From Costus lasius (Eukaryota > Streptophyta > Magnoliopsida > Zingiberales > Costaceae): a DNA stretch of 64,000 nucleotides. The stretch spans positions 6,324,001 to 6,388,000 of the forward strand of contig JANVAS020000203.1 of NCBI GenBank assembly GCA_027563935.2. The letters run 5' to 3'. Positions within the stretch are counted from its first letter, which is position 1; every line of letters starts with the position of its first letter. The notes beneath the pieces were generated by a model. The model had not been told where the DNA came from. It ran no database searches and saw only the letters and a program-made list of their open reading frames with translations. Made by a program: the position numbers and the translations under genes. Positions 20,630-32,407 of the stretch are shown in pieces.

Positions 20630-23600
20630 CTAGAAGTTGAGGAACCTCAACCCCATATCTCTAGCGTGACCATCATGCTTCTGCTGCGCCAAAGTCTTAG
20701 TCAATGGGTCTGCCAGATTGTTCTCTGTGTCTACTCTGCTAATCTTGACATCACCTCTGTCAATGATCTCTCTGATCAGGTGAAATCTTCTGAGTATGTG
20801 TTTGGATCTTTGATGAGACCGTGGTTCCTTGGCTTGTGCAATTGCTCCATTGTTGTCACAGTAGAGTTCAATGGGATCCATTGCACTAGGCACCACTTGA
20901 AGATCACATAAGAACTTCCTTATCCAAACAGCTTCCTTGGCTGCCTCAGAAGCAGCCACATACTCAGCTTCGGTTGTAGAATCTGCTATGGTGGATTGCT
21001 TGAAGCTCTTCCAGCATACAGCGCCTCCATTTATCTTGAACACATAGCCGGCCTGCGATCTAAAGTCGTCAGGGTCAGACTGGAACGATGCGTCAGTATA
21101 GCCCTGCATACTGAGCTCTTCCTGTCCCCCATAGACCAAGAGCAGATCCTTAGTTCTTCTCAGATACTTCAGGATGTTCTTCACAGCCACCCAGTGCTGC
21201 AGACCTGGATTGGATTGGTATCGGCTGGTTATGCTCACAGCATATGCCACATCTGGTCTAGTACACAACATTGCATACATGATCGATCCGACTGCCGAAG
21301 CATAAGGAATTCGACTCATGTCATCCCTCTCAGCCTTTGTTGTAGGACACTGGCTCTTTGAGAGAGTAAGGCCATGTCTTACTGGAAGGTATCCTTTCTT
21401 GGATTGCTCCATGTAGAACCTCTCTAGTACCTTATCAATGTAAGTACTCTGACTAAGGGCCAGAAGCCTCTTGGATCTATCCCGGTAGATCCTCACGCCT
21501 AGAATATAGGCGGCCTCCCCTAAGTCTTTCATCTCGAAACACTTCCCCAACCATGTCTTCACAGCTTGAAGACTAGGGATGTCGTTTCCGATGAGCAGTA
21601 TGTCATCAACATACAAGACCAGAAAAATCACCAAGCTCCCACTGAATTTTCTATATACACAGGCGTCATCTTCGCTTTTGATAAAGCCATAATCTCTCAC
21701 GGCCTCATCAAATTGAAGATTCTAACTTCGAGATGCTTGTTTTAATCCATAAATGGATCTCTTCAGCCTGCAGACCTTATTAGCCTCTGCAGGATGGATG
21801 AAGCCATCAGGTTGTGTCATATACACATCCTCAGTCAGCTTCCCGTTAAGGAACGCTGTCTTCACATCCATCTGCCATATCTCGTAGTCATGATATGCAG
21901 CTATAGCAAGCAGAATCCGAATGGATTTAATCATGGCAACCGGCGAGAAGGTTTCATCATAGTCCACCCCGTGGACTTGTTTAAATCCTTTAGCCACTAG
22001 TCTACCCTTATAGGTAACTATTTTGCCATCCATGTCTGTGTTCCTCTTGAAGACCCATTTACACCCTATGGGTTTTACCCCATCAGGCAGCTCAACTAAA
22101 TCCCAGACTTGGTTAGCCGACATGGAATCCATCTCGGATCGCATGGCGTCAAGCCATTTCTCGGAGTCCGGTCCACTGATCGCTTCATCATAGGTTCTAG
22201 GTTCATCCTCAATGATGAAGATCCCATCGTGTTGGGTCGGTAGCAACCCATACCTTTCCGGTGCACGACGAATTCTCCCAGACCTACGCGGGACCTGTGT
22301 CTGAGCCTCAGGTTGCCTAGCAACCGGTGCAGGTGGCTTAGATTCCGTCTCTTTATCTTGTGCTTGCACTTGGATCTCATCCAAGTCAAACTTCCTCCCA
22401 CTAACTTCTTTCATAAGAAATTCTTTCTCTAGAAAGACGGCACCCCGAGCAATAAAAACTTTGTTCTCGGTTGGGACATAGAAGTAGTATCCATTAGTTT
22501 CCTTAGGATACCCCACAAACACACACTTATCAGATCTAGGTTCTAGCTTGCTAGAATCCTGACGTTTGACATAAGCCTCACATCCCCAGATCCTGATAAA
22601 CGCAAGATTAGGGCGTCTCCCACTCCACATCTCGTATGGTATTTTGGAGACACTCTTAGATGGAACATTATTCAGTATAAAAGAAGCTGTTTCTAGTGCA
22701 TGCCCCCAGAATGATGAAGGTAGAGTTGCATGACTCATCATAGATCGAACCATATCCAATAGAGTTCGATTTCTCCTTTCAGACACACCATTCCATTGAG
22801 GTGTTCCAAGAGGAGTGAGTTGGGATATGATCCCACACTCTCTCAGATAGTCGAAGAACTCACCGCTCAGGTATTCTCCACCTCGATCTGATCGAAGAGC
22901 TTTAATGGATCTTCCAAGCTTCATTCTTGAACTCCATGAATTTCTCAAAGGATTCAGATTTATGTCTCATTAAGTAGACATAGCCATACCTACTGAAGTC
23001 ATCAGTGAAGGTAATGAAGTAGTTGTACCCTCCTCTGGCTTGTTTATTGAAGGGCCCATACACATCAGTATGTATGAGATCTAATAAACCTTCTGCCCTC
23101 TCACCAATCTTGGTGAAGGGCGCCTTTGTCATTTTCACTAATAAACAAGGTTCACAAGTATCAAATTCCTCCAAGGAACTCGAATCTAACAATCCATTTG
23201 CATGGAGTTATTGGATGCGATTCTTGTTTATATGGGCTAATCGACAGTGCCATAGGAAAGCACCAACTGAACCACTCAGTTTGGTCCTCTTATTGCTTAT
23301 GTTACATATAGAACATTCCATATCCAAGATATATAGACCATTGCACAAAGTACCCTTCCCATAGAACATATTTGCAAATGAAAAAGAACAGGAGTTCTTA
23401 TTTATTTCAAATTTAAATCCTTTCTTTGCCAAGCAAGGAATGGATACAATGTTCTTTGTTAGCGAAGGTACACAAAAGCAATTATCTAGTTCTAATTGAA
23501 GTCCAGAAGGCAAGGAGAGAGTCAAAACGCCTACAGCAACAGCAGCAACCTGTGCCCCATTTCCAACGCGTAGGTCAATCTCTCCAAGCCGCACCGATCT

Positions 23601-24539
23601 ACTTTTCTTGAGCCCCTGCATATTTGTACAAATATGAGCTCCACATGCGGTATCCAATACCCATGACATAGAAGTAGAAAGATTGACTTCTGTAACATAG
23701 ATACCTGAGCTAGAAGTTAAGGCCAAGCCTTTCTTCTCCTCATTCTGAAGCTGCTTGCAGTCCCTTCTCTAGTGACCCTGCTCGCCACAGTGAAAACACC
23801 TCTAGTCCTTTGACCTCTTCGCCTTTTTCTTCAGTGCTTTGGTAGGACCTCTGGCACTGCACTTAGCACGTGCCTTACCCTTCTTCTTTATCTTCTTGGT
23901 CGCAGGGACCAAAAGAACAGAATTGGGTTTGGTCTTACCCATCTCTCGCTCGGCTGTTTGGAGCATATTCATCAATTCCTCCCGTGTGCACTCAATCCGG
24001 TTCATGTTGAAGTTAATGATAAACGGACTGAAGCTAGGGGGCAGGGAATGAAGAATAAGATCCACAACCAGCTCGTTGTCTATGGTGTGTCCCAGTCTCT
24101 TAAGATGATCCACGTTCCCAATGAGTTTGAGAACATGGGGTCTCACTGGTGCACCTTCAGACAACTTGCACCGAAAGACTACTTTGGCTGTGTCAAATCT
24201 CTCAGTTCTAGCTTGAGCCTCGAACATCTTTTTCAGACGATTAATCATTTGAAAAGCGTTCTGCTCCTCATATTGCACCTGCACTTCATGTGCCATACTG
24301 GCTAGCATAAGACATGCAACCTCCAAAGAGTCATCTTGTTGCTTTCTATAAGCATCTCTGTCTGCCATTCGGGCATTAGGCGGAGGAGCCGCAGGAAGAG
24401 GCTATTCAAGGACATACAGCTTCTTCTCGAGCTTGAGGACTATCCTCAAGTTTCGATGCTAGTCCATAAAGTTAGTTCCAACTAACTTATCCTTATCAAG
24501 GAGTGATCGCAGTGATAATCCGCTAGTGTTCGTAGCCAT
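20630..24539 (-). pseudogene. Element C: Ty1/copia gag-pol, nearly full length but broken
   Basis: Full domain order of a copia polyprotein, split by stops and small frame breaks. The start ATG is at 24539, and two in-frame stops lie in the first 60 codons (one at a Trp codon). The gag body (23802-24368) keeps the QARTERFD block. The zinc knuckle (about 23760-23810) has TAG at a Trp between its H and C. The protease piece (23208-23726) has DTAC. The pre-integrase and integrase pieces (22902-23192 and 21722-22948) keep ALRSDRGGEY and the NGVSERRN catalytic Glu. RT and RNase H (20630-21700) keep YVDD and end in LRFLNF. Stops at 21722 and in the knuckle are TGG to TAG; one near 23208 is CAA to TAA. 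Few lesions, so inactivation is fairly recent. Confidence 0.88.
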
Positions 24540-24709
24540 TGTTCTACAACACCCAAGAAGAACAGATTAGTACTAGTTCGAATCATTTAAACTTGACTTG
24601 TTTTAAATAATTTCTGCTCTCACTATTTTAAATTCGAATTGACAACCCACAAAGTCAATCGGGAAGTTTAAAACTTCCTAGTGAGATGGGATCCTTATTT
24701 CACATGAGG

Positions 24710-25066
24710 CTTCGCATCCCACGAGGGTGGGATGAGATGCACAAAGTAACCCATGCTTCCTAAGGTGGGCGCGCCGGCCGGTTGCTCCAAGTAACTCCCC
24801 TTGTCGAGACAGTCCAGGCATTTCATGTCCAGCGAGGGCTGGATACAACATGAAACCTTTACCTCTCAACGATGCCTCTAGACTTTCACCATGCGCCTAG
24901 CACATGTGAACTTCTAGTCAAGTCCATTCCTAACCGTTATGCCCAGGGCAACCGAGTTTCCTTGCGAAGGCACGCCCAAGTTAAAACTGGACTGGGGAAA
25001 CCATTGCCACCACGCACTTTCTAAAGATAAGTGGGTGTGTCCCACGAGGGTGGGAAACAATTCACA
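24710..25066 (-). other. Element C: three-hairpin leader module
   Basis: As minus-strand RNA. Proximal (24710-24746): outer CTTTGTG/TGCGAAG with wobble pairs, bulge CATCTCA, inner TCCCAC/GTGGGA, loop CCTC. Middle (24821-24855): outer TTTCATG/CATGAAA, bulge TTGTA, inner TCCAGC/GCTGGA, loop CCTC. Distal (25036-25066): outer TGTG/CACA, bulge AATTGTT, inner TCCCAC/GTGGGA, loop CCTC. Confidence 0.65.
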
Positions 25067-25851
25067 ACTCCACTGATCGATAGCTTAGTGAGGGCTACGC
25101 GTTAGAAGGCTACTAGACTTGATATTTTAATTGAGGGTTTTTGTTTAAGGTCTCATCATCTCAGTTTTATCTTATGTCTATCATTACAGGCATGCAATCC
25201 TATGGTGATAACATAACGGTAAAACATTTCAGGCATGCTTCTGCAGATAATAATAAAAGCAGTGAAGGATGATGTGATCATATCCTATACAAGACATTGA
25301 ACCAATCCATGTCATGAAATAGGTTCAACTCTTGTCCTAGAACTCAAGCCCCAAAAAACTAGACCTAGCCTAGCCGACCTCTAGCTTGAACTTCAAGGTT
25401 GGCTCTAAGGTCCTTCTCACATGGCTTAGCTCTCAAACCGTAGAGGAATACTTTCGAAGTTCCCATAGGTTCGGCCAATGCCATGGTCTTGCGCCACTAA
25501 GCAGGTTTGCGCCTCTTGCTTGTTGCATCACCATCCAATGTATGCATGCGCTAAGCTCCAAGCACATGCGCCACCCTAATCTTCTTCTTAGTCAAAAGCA
25601 AAAAGAAAAAGCGGCACGGAGGCCTCACGAGGATACATCACAGGCATGCTAAGGGGGGCTTGACTAATGATCACAACATCATGAATAGTCAAGGTATTTA
25701 CTCATGCAATTCTACATGCTCATGAAAAACATAAAATCTGAAATTTTACTTTTTCATAAAACTAGTCTCTTTTTCTCATCTTCTTCTCACAAATCTTTTG
25801 GTTTATTGCGATTTATTTTTCATGATGATTTCAGAGATCCTTTCGGCTGGC

Positions 25852-25916
25852 AATTTTGTCAGATCAAGAGACTTGGCCAGTCCGAAGACACAATGCCCGT
25901 CCTACTTGACAAAATT
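25852..25916 (-). other. Element C: 65-nt stem-closed leader domain
   Basis: Perfect 10-bp AATTTTGTCA/TGACAAAATT arms. Confidence 0.6.
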
Positions 25917-26118
25917 ACGTGCGCCTTTGATCTTTAAATCAAACAAGAAAGTAGTCCAAAAATTCCAAAAGAGATTGAGAGGATGATAGAAACAAGAAAC
26001 CTCAATTTTTTTTTACTTAGAGATATTGTTTGCCATGCATCATGCTATTTACGAAAATAGAGATATGGCATGTGAGCATGAAAGAAAAGCATAAAACATC
26101 ATTCGAGTCTTGCAAGTC

Positions 26119-26130
26119 ACTTTGATACCA
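26119..26130 (-). other. Element C: primer binding site, mutated
   Basis: Minus strand TGGTATCAAAGT: the first eight bases match the initiator-Met primer site, then G to A disrupts the GAGC part seen in the other elements. Confidence 0.8.
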
Positions 26131-26131
26131 C

Positions 26132-28102
26132 TGTTGGGAAACCCCGGGGACATTTTACAATTTTCAGAGTCATGGACATACATTTTACGCAGCGGAATAA
26201 TGTCCCTGAAACAGGCCGGTCCCAAAAACCCAGTGAAGATCGCAAGCAAGAGAGTCGACACGATAAGATAGGAAATACCTTAATGGCAATGAAGAGAGAT
26301 GCTGATGCAGGCGCCCAAGTGTGCGCCCTCTGCAGTCTCACACACACGGATCTCTTGAGTTCTCTTCTTCCACGCCCGGTGCTAGCCTCGGGAAGAAGAT
26401 CCAAGCCTTAGCTCTCTTCTTCAATGCTCACGCCACCTCCAAGGTAGAAGCGCCAATTGATGAAGAAGAGGGGAGAAGGGAGAATGCCGCCAAGCCTTTA
26501 CTTCTCTTGCGCCAAAGGAGGAAGAAGGGAAGAAGCTTGCGGCTAGGGTTTGATGGAAGAGGATGGTTGCGCCAATGCCCCTTGTTCTCGCCCTCTTGAT
26601 GTGTTCATGCCTTCAAGGATTGATCATCCACAAGAGGGGGCGACTAGGGTCACATTTATAGGGCAAGAGGCGGTTAGGGTAAGGGCTAGGATCATGACAA
26701 GTGTAGGGCTAGGATGAGGAGGTTTGAGACAAGGAAAGTCTCCAAGACATTTCCAAAATTCTCATTCAACCATTCCTTATTGTGCCCCATGCCTTTCCTT
26801 GTGCACCAAGGCCTTGCCTTGCGCCCCAAGCAATGCCATAGAGGCATGCATTCCATCCTAGGAAGAGAGGGGAGGCGCCCTTTACTTCCATAATGAAGCA
26901 AAGGCGCCAACATGACCCCATTATGCCCCTAGGAGCTTAATGGTTCATGTTTCTCCCCATTATACCCTTTTAGCCTCTCATCTCTCCATGAGAACTTGTT
27001 ATTGGGCCTCATTGGATAATGAGCTAGCCCAAACTTCATTACATAGGCTGATTAAGCACTTGGATCCAATCCAATGCAACCCTAATCCAAATGTGACCAA
27101 CCATGGTCAAATACGGCTCAACTTGCCAAAAATGAAGTTTGGCTCCAATAACATTCTTCCATCTCATCAGGCCCATTGGCGCTGATGAAATCTCCCAATT
27201 AGATCCGAGTTATCCAATAACTCAATCATAAGGCTTCCCGATCAATACGAGAACTCAAGTATCAAGGTGTGCGACCCTGTAGGTTCCTCTGACGCTGGCA
27301 GTGCGGACCAGAGGTCATCATAAGCAGTGAGTGGCACCTAGCAGTGCATCGCTGCTACCCAGGTCATTGGAATGGATATCAACATCGACATCCCCATCAT
27401 CGCAACTAGGTACAGATGCATTATAGTCTCTTTGCCGAACTGATATCCGATTGGACAAGTGTGTCACCACTTGCTTTCATCCAATCTCATGGCTATGACT
27501 AAAACAAGTTCTCACCTGGGTATGACCATACACTCTCAGTCATAGAACCATGAAGCAGCTCCATGGATATCATACTTCCCTAGGGAAGGGGCAAATCCTA
27601 TGTCTGTCCATTGATCTTCTCATATGGGTCGTGACATGCTCAATAACAACCGTTATGACCTCCCAGCTACGGCAAGGTGTTAGGTTGTATCAAAGCAAGT
27701 CCCTAACCGTATAGAATGATCAATGACCTCAAGTCAAGGGATCAATGCATCTCCTGTCACTTATGAGGATAACTCATGACACCAAGTCATAGCCTCATAG
27801 CGGGTCTATCCAGTATATCCTCCAATGATATACCCATGTGTCTGCGTTAGCACCACGTGCCTAACCAGCCCACATAGCAGTCTCTCAAGTACCAGAGCTG
27901 TCCCATATCCACTCAGGTACATCGACTGGGGACAATTATTTGAGCACAGATCCAATCTGTCTCCAGGGACATTATCATGTAAGTACACAATCGCAGATGT
28001 AGACAAACAATGATAACGACAATGCCAGAATGATATATAAATATCTATGTCAAGTAGTACATAGGTTGACCAAAACTAGGTCCTAGGGCATATACACCAA
28101 CA
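26132..28102 (-). repeat. Element C: 5' LTR (1971 bp)
   Basis: Complete LTR, plus-strand edges TGTTGGGAAACC and CACCAACA. Same family as the LTRs of I (48733-50685) and G. It ends inside another LTR, read here as the outer part of the 5' LTR of E. Confidence 0.92.
26653..26660 (-). promoter_or_regulatory. TATA box of the 5' LTR of C
   Basis: Minus strand TATAAATG at the position homologous to the TATA boxes in G and I. Confidence 0.6.
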
Positions 28103-28698
28103 ACACATTCCTGTCATGCACCAATAAGGTGGGGCGCCCCCGAGTGGATATCATGCTTCCAATAAGAAAGGGGCAAATCCTACTATTGGTCATCCATGTC
28201 TCTACATGACTTATGACATGCCCAATGTCAGTCGTTTTGGTCTCCCAATTACGGAGAGACATAAGACTGTATCAAAGCATACCCATCATCAAATCTAGAC
28301 ATGAATACCACAAGTCTAAGGATCAATGCAAACCTCTTGCATGTGAGATTAACTTGTTGACTAGACAAGTCAATCCTCACGGTGGATCACTCCAGTGCAT
28401 CCAATGCACCTGTATGCCTGCGTTACTGTACCCCGCACTTAACCAACCCATAAACCAGTCTCACATGTACCAAAGTTGTCCCTTATATGCTAAGGTACCT
28501 TGACTATGTATAGCTTATGAGAATGGATCCAATCCAACCTCCTGGGACATTATTTATGCAACTCAATACATCAACGCATGTAGAGAAGTCTGCATAATAA
28601 CGACCATGCCTTTATAGAGAATAATAATTATATCAAAGTACATTTAAACAATGCCCGACCATGTCCAAACATTGGTCTGCAGGGCATAAACACCAACA
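28103..28698 (-). repeat. Element E: 5' LTR, right part (inferred)
   Basis: Minus-oriented LTR end finishing in CACCAACA, diverged from the end of the LTR of C. It starts mid-LTR exactly where the LTR of C ends. The left part at 2777-4354 stops at a roughly complementary place, so the two are probably one LTR split by the D-C insertion, with some 170-200 bp lost. Assignment to E is inference; that this is an LTR fragment is clear. Confidence 0.6.
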
Positions 28699-29280
28699 CT
28701 TTGTCCAATCGGATATCAGTTCGGCAAAGAGACTATAATGCATCGGTATCTTGTTGCGATGATGGGGATGTCGATGTGATATCCATTCCGAAGACTTGGG
28801 TAGCAGCGATGCACTGCTAGGTGCCAATCACTGCTTGTGATGAATCGATTCATCACTGCCAACATCTGAGGAACCTACAGGGTCGCACAACTTGAAACTC
28901 GGGTTCTCGCTTGATCGGGTAGCCTATTGATTGAGTTATTGGATAACTCAGATCTGTTTAGGAGAATCCATCAACACCACTGTGCTGGATGAGATGAAAG
29001 GAATCATATGGAGCTAACTTGATTTTTGGGCCTAGTAGGCCAAATGGGCGCAATGGGCCATCTGGACCAAATGAGCCCAATAGACCAAGTTGGGCTAATA
29101 AGCCAAATGGGCTCATTGAGCCATTTGGGCCAATGGGCCAAGTGGAATGGCGCAAGCTACTTGGAGTGAGCTTGGCACATTTCCATGAGGTGGACAAACC
29201 CAAGTTGGCATCTTCTTATGGTAGGAAGCTTGCAGGTTATCACTTGGAGAGGATGAATATACTTGGGCAAAATGGGCTTT

Positions 29281-29420
29281 ACCTCTTGAAGAGGTGTGTC
29301 TCTTCATGAAGAGGTGAATGAACTTGGGCGCATGGGACTTGGAATGGGCGAATTGGGTTTTACCTCTTGAAGAGGTGTGTCTCTTCATGAAGAGGTGTGC
29401 CTCTTCACTTGTGAAGAGGT
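29281..29420 (+). promoter_or_regulatory. Palindrome array upstream of the TATA box in LTR F
   Basis: Repeated CCTCTTGAAGAGG, CCTCTTCATGAAGAGG and CCTCTTCACTTGTGAAGAGG, ending about 16 bp before the TATA box. The LTR P has the same kind of array. Possible binding-site cluster; role inferred from position only. Confidence 0.5.
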
Positions 29421-29435
29421 GCACCTATTCATGAG

Positions 29436-29443
29436 TATATAAA
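29436..29443 (+). promoter_or_regulatory. TATA box of LTR F
   Basis: TATATAAA followed by CCCCCTT. P has GTATAAA at the matching place. Confidence 0.55.
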
Positions 29444-30004
29444 CCCCCTTCCTCCCCCCTTGTTGAGGTTGTTGCATTGTTGCCTTCTTGCCCTTTGTCC
29501 CCTTGTCGCCACTCCTAAAAAGAGGGAGAGGAATGTTCGCCCATTGCCTCTCCTCTTCCCTTTAGTGAGTTCGGATCTTTGGAAGCTCCTTGTCGCCCTC
29601 CTCCCCAAAGTTGGACTTTGGCTTGGGTTGATTCCTGTTCGGATCGTGGTGGAGTGCTTCAAGAGTTGGACTCTGATGAAGCTCCACCTCCTCTACTTGG
29701 CATCTCCTTTGGAGTTGTCGCAAGTGATTGAGGAAGACTCCCAAAGGCGTGGATCTTCTTCCTGAGGCTAGCACCGGATGTGGAAGAAGAGAACTTGAGG
29801 TTCGGCTATGTGCGAGACTGCAGAGGGCGCACACTTGGGCGCCTGCATCGCATCTCTTGATTTGCATCAAGGTATCATCTCCTACTCACCGTGTCGATCT
29901 CCTCACAAGACTCGATCTTCTGGGTTTTTGGGACAGGCCTGTTTTGGGGATTGCTTCCGCTGTGCTTGTCTGTAAAATTTTAAAATCCCCGGGGTTTCCC
30001 AACA

Positions 30005-30784
30005 ACATATGGTTAATCTAAGTTGATTTAATCATTTGTGGGCTAATTAATTAATTAATTAGAGTCCTATTTAATAGGGCTGATTATTTAAATAATTAAT
30101 TGGAGTCCTAATTGGATCAGGACTTGATTATTTAAATAATTAATTAGAGTTCTAATTGGATTAGGACTTGATTAATTATTAAAATAATTCAATTTCCTAC
30201 TTCTTCTCCTAGCCGCCCACTTGGCTTAATTGTAGCCATCCCTAAACCGCCCATGGTCTCTATAAAAGAGACCCTAGCCGCCCCTCTTATGAGAGAGACA
30301 ACTCTTGGATGCGTGAACTACAAGTGAGGGGTGACAACTTAAGGGCTAGTGGCGCATCTTCTTCCATCAAAGGCCGAGAGCACCTCTTCCTCCTTTCCTC
30401 TTGGCGCAAAGGAGCATTGGTGTCTTGGCGGCTTGTCTTCATCTCCTTCTTCCACCTTCCTCTTGGCGCTCCTTGCTTTGAAGGTGGCGCAAGTGGCGTA
30501 GAAGGAGCACAAGGCTTGGATCTTCTTCCCGAGGCTAGCACCGGGCGTGGAAGAAGAGGACTCAAGGTGATCCGTGTGTGTGAGACTGTAGAGGACGCAC
30601 ACTTGGGTGCCTACTACGACATCAGCCTCGCCTTTCTCAAGGTATCTTCTATCTCATCGTGTCGACTCTCTTGCATGCGATCTTCATTGGGTTTTTGGGA
30701 CCGGCCTATTTCGGGGATATTATTCCGCTGTGCATTGTATTTGTTTATGAAAAATTTGTAAAATATCCCCAGGGTTTCCCAACA
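30005..30784 (+). repeat. Element G: 5' LTR, 3' part
   Basis: Last 780 bp of the 5' LTR ending GGTTTCCCAACA. The first 190 bp are AT-rich with roughly 45-bp repeats of the type TTAATTAGAGTCCTAATTGG (about 30035-30190). From about 30195 it aligns with the LTR of I. Confidence 0.8.
30261..30270 (+). promoter_or_regulatory. TATA box of the 5' LTR of G
   Basis: TATAAAAGAG, identical to that in the LTR of I at 50171. Confidence 0.65.
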
Positions 30785-30785
30785 G

Positions 30786-30797
30786 TGGTATCAGAGC
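30786..30797 (+). other. Element G: primer binding site (initiator Met tRNA)
   Basis: TGGTATCAGAGC, one base after the LTR end. Confidence 0.93.
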
Positions 30798-31002
30798 GAC
30801 TTGCAAGACTCGAACGATGTATTTTCATGCTTTTCCATGCTCACATGCCATATCTCAATTTTCGTAAATTGCATGATCACATGGCGAACGATTTTTCTAA
30901 AGTAGGAAAAATTAGGGTTTCTTGTTTCTATCATCTTTTCAATCTCTTTTGGATTTTTTTGGGTTATTTTTCTTGTATGATTTAAGGATCAAAGACGCAC
31001 GT

Positions 31003-31067
31003 GGTTTTATCAAGTAGGACAGGCATTGTGTCTTCAGACTGGCCGGGTCTCTTGATCTGACAAAATT
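31003..31067 (+). other. Element G: 65-nt leader domain, decayed stem
   Basis: GGTTTTATCA against TGACAAAATT: same 65-nt spacing as E, C, D and I but with a mismatch and a G-T, as expected in a dead copy. Confidence 0.45.
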
Positions 31068-31881
31068 ACTAGCCGAGAGGATCTTTGAAATCATCATGAA
31101 AATTAATTACGAATAACCAAGAGATTTGTGAAAAGAAGATGAGGAAAAGAGACTAATTTTATGAAAAATTAAAATTTCAGATTTTATGTTTTTCATGAGC
31201 ATGTTGAACTGCATGTGTAGATACCTTTCTTGTGCATAATGTTGTGATCATGAGTCAAGCCCCTTTTGCATGCCTGTGATGTACTCTTGTGAGGCCTGCG
31301 TGTCACTTTTCTTTTATTTTAAATAAGAAGAAGATTAGGGTGACGCACATCACTTGAAGCATTGACGATTGGAGCACTCTTGCTTGATGGAGCATGCATA
31401 GAACTGCAAGATGGCATGGCCGAACCCTAGGGTTTGAGATCTAGCTATCCTAGCTCCTTGCATGGTGGCGCATCATCTATAGAGAAAGACCCATGGCATT
31501 GGCCAAACCCATGAGGGACACCTCTAGGGTTTGTGAGCTAAACTGTGGTGAGAAGGACCTTGAAGCTCAAGTTAGAGGCCGGCTAGGTTAGGTCTTGTCT
31601 TTGGGGCTTGAATCCTAGGTCAAGAGTTGAACCTCCTTTTGGCATGGGTTAGTTCAATGTCTTGAATAGGCTATGATCACATCATTGTTTTACTGTTTTC
31701 ATACATATCTGCTAAAGCATGCCTAAGTTGTTTTTATCATTATGTTATCACTATAGGATTACATGCCTGTAATGCTAGACATAAGATAAAACTGATGAGA
31801 CCTCAAAAACCCTCACAAACAAATATCAAGTCTAGCAGCCTTCTAACGCGTAGCCCTCACTAAGCTATCGATCAGTGGTGT

Positions 31882-32238
31882 TGTGAACTGTTTCCCACCC
31901 TCGTGGGACACACCCACTTATCTTTAGAAAGTGCGTGGTGGCAATGGTTTCCCCAGTCCAGTTTTAGCCTGGACACACCTTCGCAAGGAAACTCGTTGGC
32001 CCTGAGCATAACGCTTAGCAATGGACTTGACTAGAATTCCATATGTGCTGGGCACATGATGAAACTCTAGAGGCATCGTTGAGAGGTTACGGTTTCATGT
32101 TGTATCTAGCCCTCGCTGGACATGAAATGCCTAGACTGTCTCAATAAGGGGAATTGCTTGGAGCAATCGGCCGGCGTGCCCACCTTAGGAAGCATGTGTT
32201 ACTTTGTGCATCTCATCCCACCCTCGTGGGACGCGAAG
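31882..32238 (+). other. Element G: three-hairpin leader module
   Basis: Distal (31882-31912): TGTG/CACA, bulge AACTGTT, TCCCAC/GTGGGA, loop CCTC. Middle (32093-32127): TTTCATG/CATGAAA, bulge TTGTA, TCTAGC/GCTGGA, loop CCTC. Proximal (32202-32238): CTTTGTG/CGCGAAG, bulge CATCTCA, TCCCAC/GTGGGA, loop CCTC. Confidence 0.65.
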
Positions 32239-32407
32239 CCTCATGTGGAATAAGGATCGTATCTCAATAGGAAGTCTTAAACTTCCCGATTGACTTTGTG
32301 GGTTGTCAATTCGATTAAAATAGTGGGAGCCATAATTATTTAAAACAAATCTAGTTTAAATGATTTGAAGTAGTACTAATCTGCTGTTTCTTGGTTATTG
32401 TAGAACA

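Larger units (their letters stand above)
24540..26118 (-). other. Element C: untranslated leader
   Basis: About 1.58 kb between primer site and gag start, the reference copy for this leader type. No convincing ORF. Confidence 0.8.
28699..30004 (+). repeat. LTR F, 5'-truncated
   Basis: Plus-oriented LTR of the wider C/G/I superfamily, forming one subfamily with P. It ends GGTTTCCCAACA at 30004 with no primer site after it, so it is a 3' or solo LTR, inserted in the LTR of G (candidate TSD ACATA at 30005-30009, other copy not in window). Its beginning is missing at 28698, where E entered. It carries an array of short palindromes just upstream of its TATA box. Confidence 0.75.
30798..32407 (+). 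other. Element G: untranslated leader
   Basis: About 1.6 kb homologous to the leaders of C and I. No convincing ORF. Confidence 0.8.

Noticed and set aside
23958..24305. 115-codon plus-strand ORF, with a similar one at 52598-53074 on minus
   Set aside because: Both are antisense shadows of copia gag. They persist because gag sequence is conserved.
28103..28698. Separate solo LTR inserted between C and F
   Set aside because: It has only one LTR edge and starts mid-LTR exactly at the edge of C, so a split LTR of E is simpler, though not proven.
29460..29765. 101-codon ORF just downstream of the TATA box in LTR F
   Set aside because: Placement is suggestive, but the matching frame is not kept in LTR P and the product is low-complexity.
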